Positions 46,494 to 55,723 of a stretch of DNA of 64,000 nucleotides are shown here, one piece after another. The notes beneath the pieces were generated by a model that saw only the letters and a program-made list of their open reading frames with translations, had not been told where the DNA came from and searched no databases. The translations under genes and the position numbers were made by a program. Positions within the stretch are counted from its first letter, which is position 1; the number at the start of each line of letters is the position of its first letter. Source of the stretch: an uncultured Pseudomonadota bacterium (GTDB lineage Bacteria; Myxococcota_A; UBA796; SXON01); contig CAIUMM010000106.1 of NCBI GenBank assembly GCA_903900265.1, forward strand, positions 124,001 through 188,000, written 5' to 3'.

Positions 46494-47144
46494 ATGGCCA
46501 GCCCTACCGGCGTTCCCCCAGCCAGCGCCGCAGCCACGCCCATCCCCGTGCACAGCGGCGACTTTCTGGACGAGGTGTGGACGGGCACCGGCCAAACCGG
46601 CGCGCACTTCGAGCGCGGGCACTTCGAGCGCTGCCGCTTTGTGCGCTGCGTCCTCACCGAAGCGCAGTTTCGCGGCGCGCGGTTCAGTGACTGCGTGTTC
46701 GATGGCTGCGAGCTCAGCGGGCTCGGCGTCGCGGGGTCCAGCTTCACCGGGGTGCGTTTTCTGAACTGCCGGATGATGGGCGTGAACTGGACCGCAGCGG
46801 ACCGGCTGACCTTCGCGGCGAGCTTCGAATGCTGCAACCTGGACAGTTCGATGTTCGGCGGCATGCGCCTGCAGAAGTTCAGCTTCGCGGAGTGCAAGCT
46901 GCGCAGCGTGGACTTTACCGGCTGTGACCTGACGAATGCACGCTTTACCCGATCCGATCTGGGAGGGGCGCTGGTGCGCCGCGCCACGCTGACCGGCGCC
47001 GACTTTGCTTCGGCGGAGCAGTTTCGGCTGGACACGCGGACCAACAAGACCGGAAAGACAAAGATAAACCTCGATACCGTCGCGGCGTTGATGAACGACC
47101 TCGGCGTGGTCGTGCCGGATCTGGACGCGCTCACGGGTCGGTAA
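46494..47144 (+). CDS. Pentapeptide-repeat protein (Qnr/MfpA-like shape)
   Basis: A 216-residue protein. From about residue 38 to 180 it is made of A/C-(D/N/E)-(L/F)-x-x repeats: FERGHFERCRFVRCVLTEAQ, FRGARFSDCVFDGCELSG, FTGVRFLNCRMMG, VDFTGCDLTNARFTRSDLGG. These build a right-handed four-sided helix that mimics DNA in Qnr and MfpA, which protect gyrase. The C-terminal RLDTRTNKTGKTKINLDTVA followed by LMNDLGV resembles the dimerising end of Qnr proteins. Similar size (Qnr about 218) fits, but many pentapeptide proteins do other things, so gyrase protection is only a possibility. Confidence 0.75.
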   Translation: MASPTGVPPASAAATPIPVHSGDFLDEVWTGTGQTGAHFERGHFERCRFVRCVLTEAQFRGARFSDCVFDGCELSGLGVAGSSFTGVRFLNCRMMGVNWTAADRLTFAASFECCNLDSSMFGGMRLQKFSFAECKLRSVDFTGCDLTNARFTRSDLGGALVRRATLTGADFASAEQFRLDTRTNKTGKTKINLDTVAALMNDLGVVVPDLDALTGR

Positions 47145-47156
47145 CCGCTGACCATT

Positions 47157-47216
47157 CACGGAGATCCGTGCTATGTCACGGATTCACGGAGAAACCGTCT
47201 CATCCGTGACGGTTTC
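47157..47216 (+). promoter_or_regulatory. Leader with mutually exclusive hairpins before the SulP gene
   Basis: CACGG/CCGTG (47157-47170) forms a first small hairpin. GTCACGGAT (47175-47183) can pair with ATCCGTGAC (47202-47210), or GAAACCGTC (47191-47199) can pair with GACGGTTTC (47208-47216); the two 9-bp stems share 47208-47210 and overlap in space, so only one can form. This is the layout of an attenuator-like switch, 66 nt before the SulP start. No T-run follows, so the switch, if real, would act on translation or bind a protein. Confidence 0.45.
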
Positions 47217-47281
47217 AACGGCGCGACGCCGTTCTTCCGCGTCATGCCCCTTGCGACGGGGCCGCGCAGACCCAGAGCACC

Positions 47282-49102
47282 GTGCAGCCTACCTCCTCAC
47301 CTGACTCCCCCGCCGCCGCGTTGTTCTACAGCCGCTTCCCGGCGATCGACGTGCTGCGAAGCTACTCCTGGAGCGATGGGCGCGCCGACCTGCTCGCGGG
47401 GCTGTCGGTCGCGGCCGTAGCGGTCCCGCAGGCCATGGCCTACGCGATGATCGTGGGAGTACCTGTAGAGTACGGCTTGTACACCGCGATTGTGATGACC
47501 ATCGTGGGCGCGGTCATGGACTCCTCGCGCCAGCTGATCAACGGGCCGACCAACGCGATCTCGATCGCGGTGCTGAGCGCCGTAGGGCACTTCGACTCGC
47601 CGACCGAGCGGCTGCAGGCCGCGGTGCTGATGGCGTTCCTCATGGGGATCATCCAGATCGGCATCAGCTTGATGCGCCTCGGGGACCTCACCCGCTACAT
47701 CTCGCACTCGGTGATCGTCGGGTTCACCGCCGGCGCCAGCATGCTGCTGGTGCTCGACCAGACCAAGAACCTGCTGGGCTTGAAGGCGATGGGTGGCTCA
47801 GAAGAGCACTTCCTCGTTCGCTTTTGGCTGACGTTGACGCAGGGAGGATCGGTGCACGGGCCGACGCTCGCGATCGGGCTGGGGGCGATCGTCGCGGTGT
47901 TGGGCTTGCGATGGGTCAAAAAGAAGCTCGGTTGGGCGTTATTTCCCGAGATGCTGCTCGTGGTCGGCGTCGCGGCGTGGCTGACCGCCGAGCTTGGGCT
48001 GGACCAGGCGGGGGTGCGCGTGGTGGGGGACATCCCGGCCACGCTGCCGGCGTTCAAAGTCCCTTCGTTCAACGCATCCGAGATGCGGGAGCTGTCGTCG
48101 AGCGCGCTCGCCGTTGCGCTGCTCGGGTTGCTGGAGGCGATCTCCATGGCCAAGGTGATCGCGGCGGTCACGCGGCAACGCCTCGACATGAACCAGCAGT
48201 GCCTGTCCGAGGGCGTCGCGAACCTCACGGGCAGCTTCTTCCAATGTATTCCCGGCTCGGGCTCGCTGACCCGGTCGGCGATCAACCAGCAGGCGGGGGC
48301 GCGCACGCAGTGGGCCGGCGTGGTGTCGGCCATCGCAGTAGCGGCGATCATGCTGGCGTTTGCTCCGTGGGCGAAGTTCATCCCCCGCTCGGCGCTGGCG
48401 GGCGTGCTGATGCTCACCGCCGTGCGCATGGTGAACATCAAAGAGCTGCGTTACCACCTGCGCGCCTCCAACTTCGACGCGGTGATCGTCGCGACGACCG
48501 CCATCGCGGCGTTCGCGATCTCCATCGAATTCTGCGTGCTGATCGGCGTGGTGATGTCGTTCATGCTCGCGGTCCCGCGCACCGGGAACATGCTGCTCAC
48601 CGAATTCGTCGTCGCCGCCGATGGGGGCATCCACGAGCGCATCCCAGAAGACTCAGTGTGCGGCAGAATGCTGATTTTTGGTCTCGAAGGCGAGATGTTC
48701 TTCGGCTCGTCGATCAGCCTCGACGCGCACTTCGACGCGATCGAAGCCCGATTGGCCCAACCAGGCGCCGACGCCACTCAGGTGGTCGTGCTGCGGATGA
48801 AGCGGGCGCGAAACCCGGACGCCGTGGGGATGGCGCTGCTTGAAGGGCTGCTGGACCGCGTGCGCGCGCGCGGCGTGCACGTGATCATGTGCGGGGTACG
48901 CCCGGAGATGTACGAGAGCTTCCAAAAGTGCGGCATCGCCAAAAAGCTGAGCGCAGACCAGATCTTCCTGGAGCAACCGGTGCGCCAGACCAGCACCCTG
49001 CTCGCGATCCGGCACGCGTACTCGTTGATCACCGATCTGTGTCCAAGCTGCCCGCGCCGCGATCCCGAGCTTCGGGAAAAAGCCATGTACTTCGTAATCT
49101 AA
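47282..49102 (+). CDS. SulP-family anion transporter with C-terminal STAS domain
   Basis: A 606-residue protein. About 10-14 membrane helices from residue 35 include the SulP signature AVAVPQAMAYAMIVGVPVEYGLYTA and INGPTNAISIAV (given in parts VAVPQAMAYAMIVG and VEYGLYTAIV); EGVANLTGSFFQCIPGSGSL is the central conserved block. From about residue 455 a STAS domain follows (CGRMLIFGLEGEMFFGSS, VVVLRMKRARNPDAVGMAL). SulP proteins carry sulfate, bicarbonate or other anions; which one is not visible. A cluster of Asp/Cys at the end (CPSCPRRDPEL) is unusual. Start is GTG with weak ribosome site. Confidence 0.88.
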   Translation: MQPTSSPDSPAAALFYSRFPAIDVLRSYSWSDGRADLLAGLSVAAVAVPQAMAYAMIVGVPVEYGLYTAIVMTIVGAVMDSSRQLINGPTNAISIAVLSAVGHFDSPTERLQAAVLMAFLMGIIQIGISLMRLGDLTRYISHSVIVGFTAGASMLLVLDQTKNLLGLKAMGGSEEHFLVRFWLTLTQGGSVHGPTLAIGLGAIVAVLGLRWVKKKLGWALFPEMLLVVGVAAWLTAELGLDQAGVRVVGDIPATLPAFKVPSFNASEMRELSSSALAVALLGLLEAISMAKVIAAVTRQRLDMNQQCLSEGVANLTGSFFQCIPGSGSLTRSAINQQAGARTQWAGVVSAIAVAAIMLAFAPWAKFIPRSALAGVLMLTAVRMVNIKELRYHLRASNFDAVIVATTAIAAFAISIEFCVLIGVVMSFMLAVPRTGNMLLTEFVVAADGGIHERIPEDSVCGRMLIFGLEGEMFFGSSISLDAHFDAIEARLAQPGADATQVVVLRMKRARNPDAVGMALLEGLLDRVRARGVHVIMCGVRPEMYESFQKCGIAKKLSADQIFLEQPVRQTSTLLAIRHAYSLITDLCPSCPRRDPELREKAMYFVI

Positions 49103-49107
49103 GCACG

Positions 49108-49458
49108 CTACTCTTCGGAGTCGGCTTCCGAGCGTGCGCCCGCGCAGCTCAGCCACTCCGTGATCAGCGTCCGATCGTCGTCGGTCAACCCGCCGCCGGG
49201 GGGCATCGTCCCGGCGTCGAGCACGCGCTGCACCGCGCTGGCGTCGATGTCGGCTTCGGTGTCGAAGTTCACGCCGACGGTCGCGCCATGCCGATCGGCC
49301 GCGTTGATCGAATGGCACGAGCTGCAGTACGAGGCGAAGAACCCTGCTGCGAAGTTCTGCCAGGTCAGCGCTCGGGCGCATCCCACGCCGGTCGAGTCGT
49401 CCCCGTTGCCCGCGCAGCCGGCCAGCAGCACCCACCCCAGCACCCGCCCGAACCTCAC
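49108..49458 (-). CDS. Mono-haem cytochrome c lipoprotein
   Basis: A 116-residue protein from GTG at 49458, which overlaps the upstream stop. Signal VLGWVLLAGC with lipobox LAGC. One CSSCH haem-binding motif lies at about residues 45-49, and TMPPGGGLTDDDR has the Met axial ligand and loop of class I cytochromes. It is the last gene of a four-gene operon with a DUF1501 protein and a CxxCH-containing protein, so it likely moves electrons in the envelope with them. Confidence 0.8.
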   Translation of the reverse strand: MRFGRVLGWVLLAGCAGNGDDSTGVGCARALTWQNFAAGFFASYCSSCHSINAADRHGATVGVNFDTEADIDASAVQRVLDAGTMPPGGGLTDDDRTLITEWLSCAGARSEADSEE

Positions 49459-50750
49459 GCCAACACCGCGGTGATCGGCTGCGCGCCGTCGTCGAGCACC
49501 TCGGCGGGATCGATGTCCGCGAGCGTGAGCAGCGTGGCGCCCAGATGACTGGGGAGCAGACCGGTGCCGTGGTCGCTGACCGCGCCGGACCCGAGATCCA
49601 CCGGCTGGCCCTGAAAGTCGCTGTTCATCTCACCGATCACCTGCCCGCCGCGGATACCGCCGCCGATCAACATCGCTGAGGTGTACGTCCAGTGGTCCTT
49701 GCCGCCGGTGTTGTTGATCTGCGGGTGCCGGCCCATCTCAGACACGACCACGACGGTGACCTCGTCGATGAGCGCGCCGCCGCTGATCGAGGTGCGTGTC
49801 GAAAGGTCCGCCATCAACGTCGAGAGGTAGTTGAACAGCAGCTCATAATGGGTGACCTGCATGTCGTTGCCCGAGTGGGTGTCCCAGGTCGCCGAGCACC
49901 AGCCGTCGTCCTGAATCAGCGCGCAGCGTGACAAGCCGAGGGAGAAGCAATCGAAGGCCGCAGCCGCATCGGCGGCGAGGTCACGCGCACATCCTGCGTC
50001 CGCGGGTGAGAGCGACACCTGATCGGCGATGCCGTCCATCTGCGCCAGCGTGTCCAGCGCGTTGCCGTAGCCGGCCCCGACCGAGGCCGCGTGTCCACGC
50101 CCCGCCGCCCCGGCCCACGCCGCCGTGCGTGCGCGAACGCGGGCGTCGACCAGCGCGTCCACCTCCGAAGACCAGCCCCCGAGATCCACGCCCGACTGCG
50201 TCAGCGCCTCGCCGTCCAGCAGCGCGCGCAGCTGCCCGTTGCTGCCCACCCGAACCACGCGGTCGGTGTACTGCGCGGTGTACGCGGGCCCGTGCACCAC
50301 GAGGTGCGGCAGCAGCGGGTTCTCGGTCGAGCGCGCGGCGATGGTCGAAGGCCAGTCGTCGAGCCCCCCCGCGGAGCTCCCCGTCATCAGGATGCGCTTG
50401 CAGCGGTCGTGGGTGACCGAGCGCACCTCGATGCCGTTGATGATCGCGGTGCTCGGCGCCCAGCTCTCAAAAAAGCTGCGCACCGAAGGCCGGCTCTCGT
50501 GGTCGACAAAGCGCAGGCCGCCGATGTCGGTGGTCTGCGCGTCCGGCTCGCAGCTGACGTTCGGGTTGCTCTGACTGGGCGTGTATACGAAGGTCGTGTC
50601 CCAGCCGCCGCGCGCGAGCACGAACAAGAAGCGGCGCTCGGGCGATGCAGCGCTGGCGGCACGAGCGGCGCGCGGCAGGAACAGCCCCGCACCGGCGATG
50701 CCGGCGAGTCGGAGCATGTCGCGGCGCGAGGGGCGCAGGATTCGGCTCAT
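49455..50750 (-). CDS. DUF1501-family protein with Tat-like signal
   Basis: A 431-residue protein starting MSRILRPSRRDMLRLAGIAGAG, where SRRDMLRL resembles the twin-arginine motif, then a hydrophobic stretch and cleavage after RAARA. The body matches DUF1501 (sulfatase-like alkaline-phosphatase fold): FLFVLARGGWDTT, TGSSAGGLDDWPS, WDTHSGNDMQ, VVVVSEMGRHPQINNTGGKDHW and GGIRGGQVIG. DUF1501 proteins are usually paired with DUF1800 or with planctomycete-type cytochrome proteins; here the partner is the upstream haem-motif protein. Function is unknown. ATG at 50750 overlaps the upstream stop. Confidence 0.85.
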   Translation of the reverse strand: MSRILRPSRRDMLRLAGIAGAGLFLPRAARAASAASPERRFLFVLARGGWDTTFVYTPSQSNPNVSCEPDAQTTDIGGLRFVDHESRPSVRSFFESWAPSTAIINGIEVRSVTHDRCKRILMTGSSAGGLDDWPSTIAARSTENPLLPHLVVHGPAYTAQYTDRVVRVGSNGQLRALLDGEALTQSGVDLGGWSSEVDALVDARVRARTAAWAGAAGRGHAASVGAGYGNALDTLAQMDGIADQVSLSPADAGCARDLAADAAAAFDCFSLGLSRCALIQDDGWCSATWDTHSGNDMQVTHYELLFNYLSTLMADLSTRTSISGGALIDEVTVVVVSEMGRHPQINNTGGKDHWTYTSAMLIGGGIRGGQVIGEMNSDFQGQPVDLGSGAVSDHGTGLLPSHLGATLLTLADIDPAEVLDDGAQPITAVLA

Positions 50751-52363
50751 TCCATCACCATCTCGGCGTCGCGCAGCAGCACCGCGATCAGCGCCGACCA
50801 TGCGGCCGCCGGGGCCGATACCGAAGCCGCTGCGCCGCTCGCAGCGTCGGTCCAGAGCGCGCCATCCGCTTCGACCTCCGCGCTCGTGGGACGACGCGCG
50901 TAGAAGCGCAGGTACAGCGTGTCCAGCTGCGCGGCGAACGCAGGGTCGGACGGCAGGGTTTCGAGCGAGACGTCCGGGTTGAACAACCGACGCGCCCCGC
51001 CGTTCACCAGCTCGCGCTCCACCACGGTGATCGCCCCGCCTTGGGCGAGGCGCTTGACCACGAGAGCCCAGGTCAGGCTCGGGTCCTGCTGCGCACGCGT
51101 GACCTGCTCGCCGTCTACGCCCCCGGCGAGCACGCGGTAGCCGTAGTCGTCGTTCGCGAGCTGATCGCAGCCGTTCTGGGTCCAGCGAAAGCCCGTCAGA
51201 TCCTCCACAGCCGACCCAAGCTGATCCACGCTCAACATGCGCACGGTGCGCTCGCGCGCCTCTACGTCGGCAGCAGCGCTGCTCGACAACGCGCCCGCGC
51301 GGTACTGGGGTGTGTCGGTGATCGCGCGGAGCAACGGACGCGCCGTCCAACCGCTCGTCGCAAAATCTTGTTCCAACGACGCGATCGTCGCGTACTCGTC
51401 GATGGAGACCTCGCGACGCCACAGCAGGCTCGCCATGGTCTTGACCGCGCAGGTGTAGAACCGCGGATCGGCGGCGACGTGCGGGCCAAGGTCAGCCGGG
51501 CTGCTGAGCGGCTGCCCGAAGTACGCCATGGGCACGCCAAGGACCTCGGCGCCGAGATCCTCGCGCTCCGCGTGGTAGTACGCCATCTCGATGCGGTTGT
51601 AGTCGATGGCCGGGTAGTACCCGAAAAGCGAGGCGGCGAGCGGCTCGATCGAGGCGTGGCAGGCGAGGCACGCGTCATCGGTCTTCAGCGCCGTCGCCGT
51701 GGCGTCAGGATCGGCGAGCGAAGGGGTGGTGGAGAACGTGACCGGGCGCTCGAGGTAGTCGACGCACAGCAGCAGGTTGGCCAGCGCGGCGGCGCGGGAG
51801 CGATTGGCGTTGGACTGCGAGGTGTAGTACCGCATCCACAAGCCGTTGGTGGCGAGCACCCCGGCGGCGGGGCGATCATCCGTGTAGGTGGCCTCCTGCC
51901 AGCCCTCGGCGCCTTCAGGATAGTCCAAAGGCCAGAGCGCGCCCAAAAGCGGGTTTGCCATCGTATAGTTGGCCGTCGCGACCTCGGACCACGGGCGGTC
52001 GTTGACGCTGATGTGCGCGACCAGCCGCAGCGGCTCTTCACCTACGGCGCGCTCAAAAGCGCACTCTTGGTCCGCCGGCAGCTGGTAGTCGTAGTAGCGA
52101 ACTTGAAACTCGTCGATGCGAGTTTGATAGCGCTCGGCCCAGTAGGACACGAGCCGCTCTTCGAGCCGCGGGTCGTCGAGGAATTCATCCCGGTAGCGGT
52201 CCAGCGCCGCAGGATCGGCCTCGACGGCGGCGAGCTCCTCGGCGGACGGCGTGACGCCGCGCAGATCGAGGCTGAGACGCCGGAGCAAGCGCGCGTCGTT
52301 GAGCGGCTGCAGCGCGGCCTCTGGCGCAGGATCGGCGGCGATGCACGCGAGCAGGAAGATCAT
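50747..52363 (-). CDS. DUF1592/DUF1588-like exported cytochrome-type protein
   Basis: A 538-residue protein with short signal MIFLLACIAADP and lipobox LLAC. DARLLRRLSLDLRGVTPSAEEL is the N-terminal block of the DUF1549/DUF1587 group; the middle has ACLACHASIEPLAASLFGY with a CxxCH haem motif (given in parts: ACLACHASIEPL), and the C-terminal half has FSTTPSLADP, LLWRREVSIDEYA and LRFYARRPTSAEVEADGALW of the DUF1588/1592 type. In planctomycetes and myxobacteria these proteins sit beside DUF1501 proteins, as here. Probably an envelope redox protein. ATG at 52363 overlaps the upstream stop. Confidence 0.75.
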   Translation of the reverse strand: MIFLLACIAADPAPEAALQPLNDARLLRRLSLDLRGVTPSAEELAAVEADPAALDRYRDEFLDDPRLEERLVSYWAERYQTRIDEFQVRYYDYQLPADQECAFERAVGEEPLRLVAHISVNDRPWSEVATANYTMANPLLGALWPLDYPEGAEGWQEATYTDDRPAAGVLATNGLWMRYYTSQSNANRSRAAALANLLLCVDYLERPVTFSTTPSLADPDATATALKTDDACLACHASIEPLAASLFGYYPAIDYNRIEMAYYHAEREDLGAEVLGVPMAYFGQPLSSPADLGPHVAADPRFYTCAVKTMASLLWRREVSIDEYATIASLEQDFATSGWTARPLLRAITDTPQYRAGALSSSAAADVEARERTVRMLSVDQLGSAVEDLTGFRWTQNGCDQLANDDYGYRVLAGGVDGEQVTRAQQDPSLTWALVVKRLAQGGAITVVERELVNGGARRLFNPDVSLETLPSDPAFAAQLDTLYLRFYARRPTSAEVEADGALWTDAASGAAASVSAPAAAWSALIAVLLRDAEMVME

Positions 52364-53193
52364 TGCGGCGGCCCCGATGCGCGGATCACGCGGTCGGCGA
52401 GGCCGTCCAGCGCGAGGCACGCGTCGGTCTCTACCGGCTGCCCTTCAAAAGTCACCGCGCCGCAGGGACGACAGTCGATGCCGAAGTCGAAGGTCCAGGC
52501 GCCGCCGCTGGGATCGCGGATGCCGATCGCGCCGGTCGGGGTCTCCCCGCAGCCTCCAACCCCGAGGTTGACCGTGGTGAACTGCACCGCCTGCCCGCGC
52601 ACCGCCAACGCCCCGTCGAGGCTGACCAGGTGCCCATCCGGGTTCACGGTGCCGGCGTATTCGAGCCAGCCGCTCATGCCGGTCGCGAGCCAATCAGCGG
52701 GGCTGTTGGGCTCTACCCAGCTACCGTTCAGCACTGCCCGCCACGAGGGCCCCTCGCGCAGCGCGGCGATCCAGTGCCCGCCGATGTCGATGCTGGCACC
52801 TTCGGGATCGACGATCGTCAGGTCGCCCATCATGTTCAGCTCGACGTACGGCCCGAGGTCGTCTTCGCTCAAGCTCTCGCTGTAGCCGCCGACGCCGAGG
52901 TAAAACCAGCCCGATTGGGCGGTGCAGCCCTCAAAGCTGGGGCCCGCCATGAACGTGCCTTCTCCCGGGCAGCCGGGATCCCCGTGCGAGAGCCACCCGT
53001 TCAGCGACTCGCGGATCCGAAACGGACTCGGAAAGTCGCCGGCGAGCGCGCCTACGAGGGCGCGAACGGCCTCGTCTGCGGACCATTCGGCGACGATTGG
53101 CGTGGTCACCAGCTCCGGGATCGGCAAAGCCGGGCTCGACAACGTCGGCCCGGCCTCCTGAGCGCACGCCACGATCGCCAGCCAGAGCATCAT
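52360..53193 (-). CDS. Lipoprotein, first gene of the DUF1501 operon, unknown
   Basis: A 277-residue protein with signal MMLWLAIVAC and lipobox IVAC. The mature part is beta-rich with WFYLGVGGYSESL, LGPYVELNMMGDLTIVD, GWLEYAGTVNPDGHLVSLDG and paired Cys at the end (GGCGETPTG, DCRPCGAVTFEG, TDACLAL). No family recognised. The stop overlaps the next start (ATGA, 52360-52363); with it begins a run of four genes all overlapping by 4 nt. Confidence 0.65.
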   Translation of the reverse strand: MMLWLAIVACAQEAGPTLSSPALPIPELVTTPIVAEWSADEAVRALVGALAGDFPSPFRIRESLNGWLSHGDPGCPGEGTFMAGPSFEGCTAQSGWFYLGVGGYSESLSEDDLGPYVELNMMGDLTIVDPEGASIDIGGHWIAALREGPSWRAVLNGSWVEPNSPADWLATGMSGWLEYAGTVNPDGHLVSLDGALAVRGQAVQFTTVNLGVGGCGETPTGAIGIRDPSGGAWTFDFGIDCRPCGAVTFEGQPVETDACLALDGLADRVIRASGPPQ

Positions 53194-53221
53194 CGGGACG
53201 CCCTATCCGGAAATCCGAAGC

Positions 53222-53833
53222 TCAGACGATCTTCAGGATCGCATCGACCGGGTGACGGTGATGCGGGAAGCCGTCTTCGGCCGCGACGCCGAGGGCGATG
53301 AGCCCGGGGACTACGGCGTGCTCGGGGATGCCGAGGATCGCCTTGACCGCGGCGGCGTCAAAGCCGAGCATCGAGGAGGTCGAATACCCGAGCGACTGCG
53401 CAGCGAGCAGCAGGAACCCGAAGGCGATGTAGGACTGCCCGTTGCCCCAGGACTCGCGCGCGATGTCCGGTTGAGCGCCGAAGATGCCGCGCACCGTAGC
53501 GAGCAGGCCAGCGGCTTGCTCGGCGGGCATGCCGGGATGAACGGTGTCTTCGAGGGTAGAGAGCGCGCCCTGCATGTCGCTGTACACCGCCAACACCACC
53601 GGCGCGTTGACGACCTGAGCCTGGCCGTACGCCGCTTTCTGCAGCTTGGCCTTGACTTCGGGATCGCGCACGGCGATCACCCGCCAGGGCTGGATGTTCC
53701 ATGCCGAAGGCGCTTTTCCAGCCAGCTCGACGATGCGGCGCAGATCGGCGTCCGACACGGGAGCGTCAGTGTACTTACGGACCGAGCGGCGGCGCTCGAT
53801 GGCTTCGGGGACGGACAGCGGAGAAGTAGACAT
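53222..53833 (-). CDS. Nitroreductase-family FMN oxidoreductase
   Basis: A 203-residue protein. IERRRSVRKYTDAPV is the FMN-phosphate-binding N-terminus, GKAPSAWNIQPWRVIAV the isoalloxazine site, and ESWGNGQSYIAFGFLLLAAQSLGYST the second subunit-interface helix region (given in parts: NGQSYIAFGFLLLAAQSLGY). SSMLGFD and IPEHAVVPGLIALG complete the family. These dimeric enzymes reduce nitroaromatics, quinones or enones with NAD(P)H. It stands alone, downstream of nothing on the same transcript that is clearly related. Confidence 0.85.
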   Translation of the reverse strand: MSTSPLSVPEAIERRRSVRKYTDAPVSDADLRRIVELAGKAPSAWNIQPWRVIAVRDPEVKAKLQKAAYGQAQVVNAPVVLAVYSDMQGALSTLEDTVHPGMPAEQAAGLLATVRGIFGAQPDIARESWGNGQSYIAFGFLLLAAQSLGYSTSSMLGFDAAAVKAILGIPEHAVVPGLIALGVAAEDGFPHHRHPVDAILKIV

Positions 53834-53911
53834 GGGGCCTCTTTTAAGCCCCGCACCCTAACGCGACCGCAGCCCCGCAGCGCCCTCAGCGACGCCGATC
53901 AGCGACGCCGA

Positions 53912-55723
53912 TCAGCGCCGGCGCCGCCGGATCACCATGCCCATGGCCACCAGCCAAGCTGCGGTCAGCTCGACGGGCGCCGAGCTGCACCGAGAAGCCC
54001 CGACCGGTAGCGGGCGCTCTGGCACGACCTCGCCCTCGACCACGCCGAAGGCTTCGGGCTGGCAATCGCGGTCCAGCCCGCCCACGCCGGGGGCGAGCAC
54101 CGCCGCGTCGGTGTCGTCACAGTCCACCGGGAACGGCCAGCCGTCTCCGTCCTGATCATCGTCGCGGTCTCCGAGGCAGTCTTGATCGATGCCGTCGTAC
54201 CAGCGCTCCTCGGCACCTGGAAACGCGAACCGGTCCTCGTCGTCGCAATCGGTGCCGCCGGCGACGATGGCGGCGTAGCCGTCGCCGTCTTGATCGTCGT
54301 CGGTGTCGCCCGCGCAGTCTTGATCGATCCCGTCGTACCAGATCTCCGCAGCGTCCGGGCCGATGGTGGCATCGCCGTCGTCGCAGTCGCCGTCCAAAAA
54401 CGCGGTGCCGTCCCCGTCCAGATCGGCCGCGACGGTGCTGACCCACGACGGGCTGGCCCAGAGCCACTCTCTGGAGTCGCTGCCACCGTCGTCGCAGGCG
54501 CCGCCGCTGAGCACCTCGCCGTCGAGCTCAACCGCCGCGTACAGGTACCGCGGCACGTCCGCCGGACTCAGCGTGGTCGCCCACCCACCGTCTGTCACAG
54601 CGCTCAACGTAACGACCGTGCCCGCAGGCCCGACGAGCGTGACGCTGAGCACCGCTGAGGCGTAGGCAGGCGGCACGCGGACGACCACATCGAGGCTCTG
54701 GCCCAGCGGCACGCCGATCGCATCTCCGAGCCCGCCCAGCGCCGCGTGGCCGGTCTCCCACTGCACCGCGAGCGGCACCATCGGGCCGCTGGTCGCGTAG
54801 GTGTGATGGGCGACGATCGCGTCGTAGATCGCGGTTCGCCCGAACGACGTGGCGGAGGGGATCACCACGCCCGTCAGCCCACCGGCGTAGGGATGACCGG
54901 CCTCGCTGTCGGGATCGCAGGTGCTGCCGGGCTGGGTGTCGTGACTGTCCGTGCCGGCCATGAAGCCCATTTGAAGGCCGTAGCCGTCGGGATCCAGCGC
55001 GGCTTCGACGGTGCCGGTGGGCTCGGGACCGCTCCACGCAGGGTCGTACGTAGAGGTGACGGAAAGGCTGTTTCCGTGCCCCGAGTACACCTCGACCGAC
55101 GGCTCCCACACATCGGAGTGGCAGCCCCAATCGGTGGCCATCGGCACGGTGAGCGCAGGATGGTGCGGGATGATCAACGCCGGCCCGTAGACGTCGCTCA
55201 GCTCCTCCATCCACGTCGCGATGGCGCCGCAGTTGGCGACCACGGTGACCTCGGTGTTTGCAGGGCGAACGTCGGTGATGGTCAAGCCCGCGAGCGCCGC
55301 GTCCTCCCCGAACAACAGCACGTTCTTATGGCCAAGCTTGGTGCCATCCGGAACCAGAAACCAGACCTCCGCCGCCGGGATGGTGACAAAGCCGCCCGCC
55401 GGATCATTGCCGTCCACCACGAGCGCGGTGAGCGCGGCGTAGTCCTCCTCAGTCGCGGTCGGCAGGCCGTTGATGTGGTCGGAGAGCGCCACCCAATCCA
55501 GCCCATTGACGCGCGCGGTGTCGAGCACGGTGCGGAACGCCCCGCAAGCGGTACATTCGCCGAGATCGCTGGACTCGCCATCATCCGAGACGCCGGTGTG
55601 GGCGTGCGGATCGCCAAAATAGAAGGTGGAGTCGCCAAAAGGCTCAGCGCCAAACGCAGCAGCCCCGTGCAGACCGGTAAGGGTCAGCACGAGGACTGCA
55701 CGTACCCGGCCCGGTCGTCGCAC
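53912..55723 (-). CDS. DUF3604 PHP-like metal hydrolase with MopM repeats and C-terminal sorting signal
   Basis: A 603-residue exported protein read from GTG at 55723, which shares a base with the upstream TAG, has GGGAG upstream and gives the signal RRPGRVRAVLVLTLTGL. Residues about 28-340 are a DUF3604/PHP-type domain: FYFGDPHAHTGVSDDG, WVALSDHIN, ALIIPHHPAL and GFMAGTDSHDTQPG hold the metal His/Asp set. Residues about 480-575 hold three DCDDxDA / YDGIDQDC / DQDGDGY blocks, the MopM-type calcium motif of myxobacteria. The end has a Cys, a hydrophobic stretch and RRRRR, a variant of MYXO-CTERM. It should be surface-displayed; substrate unknown. Confidence 0.8.
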   Translation of the reverse strand: MRRPGRVRAVLVLTLTGLHGAAAFGAEPFGDSTFYFGDPHAHTGVSDDGESSDLGECTACGAFRTVLDTARVNGLDWVALSDHINGLPTATEEDYAALTALVVDGNDPAGGFVTIPAAEVWFLVPDGTKLGHKNVLLFGEDAALAGLTITDVRPANTEVTVVANCGAIATWMEELSDVYGPALIIPHHPALTVPMATDWGCHSDVWEPSVEVYSGHGNSLSVTSTYDPAWSGPEPTGTVEAALDPDGYGLQMGFMAGTDSHDTQPGSTCDPDSEAGHPYAGGLTGVVIPSATSFGRTAIYDAIVAHHTYATSGPMVPLAVQWETGHAALGGLGDAIGVPLGQSLDVVVRVPPAYASAVLSVTLVGPAGTVVTLSAVTDGGWATTLSPADVPRYLYAAVELDGEVLSGGACDDGGSDSREWLWASPSWVSTVAADLDGDGTAFLDGDCDDGDATIGPDAAEIWYDGIDQDCAGDTDDDQDGDGYAAIVAGGTDCDDEDRFAFPGAEERWYDGIDQDCLGDRDDDQDGDGWPFPVDCDDTDAAVLAPGVGGLDRDCQPEAFGVVEGEVVPERPLPVGASRCSSAPVELTAAWLVAMGMVIRRRRR

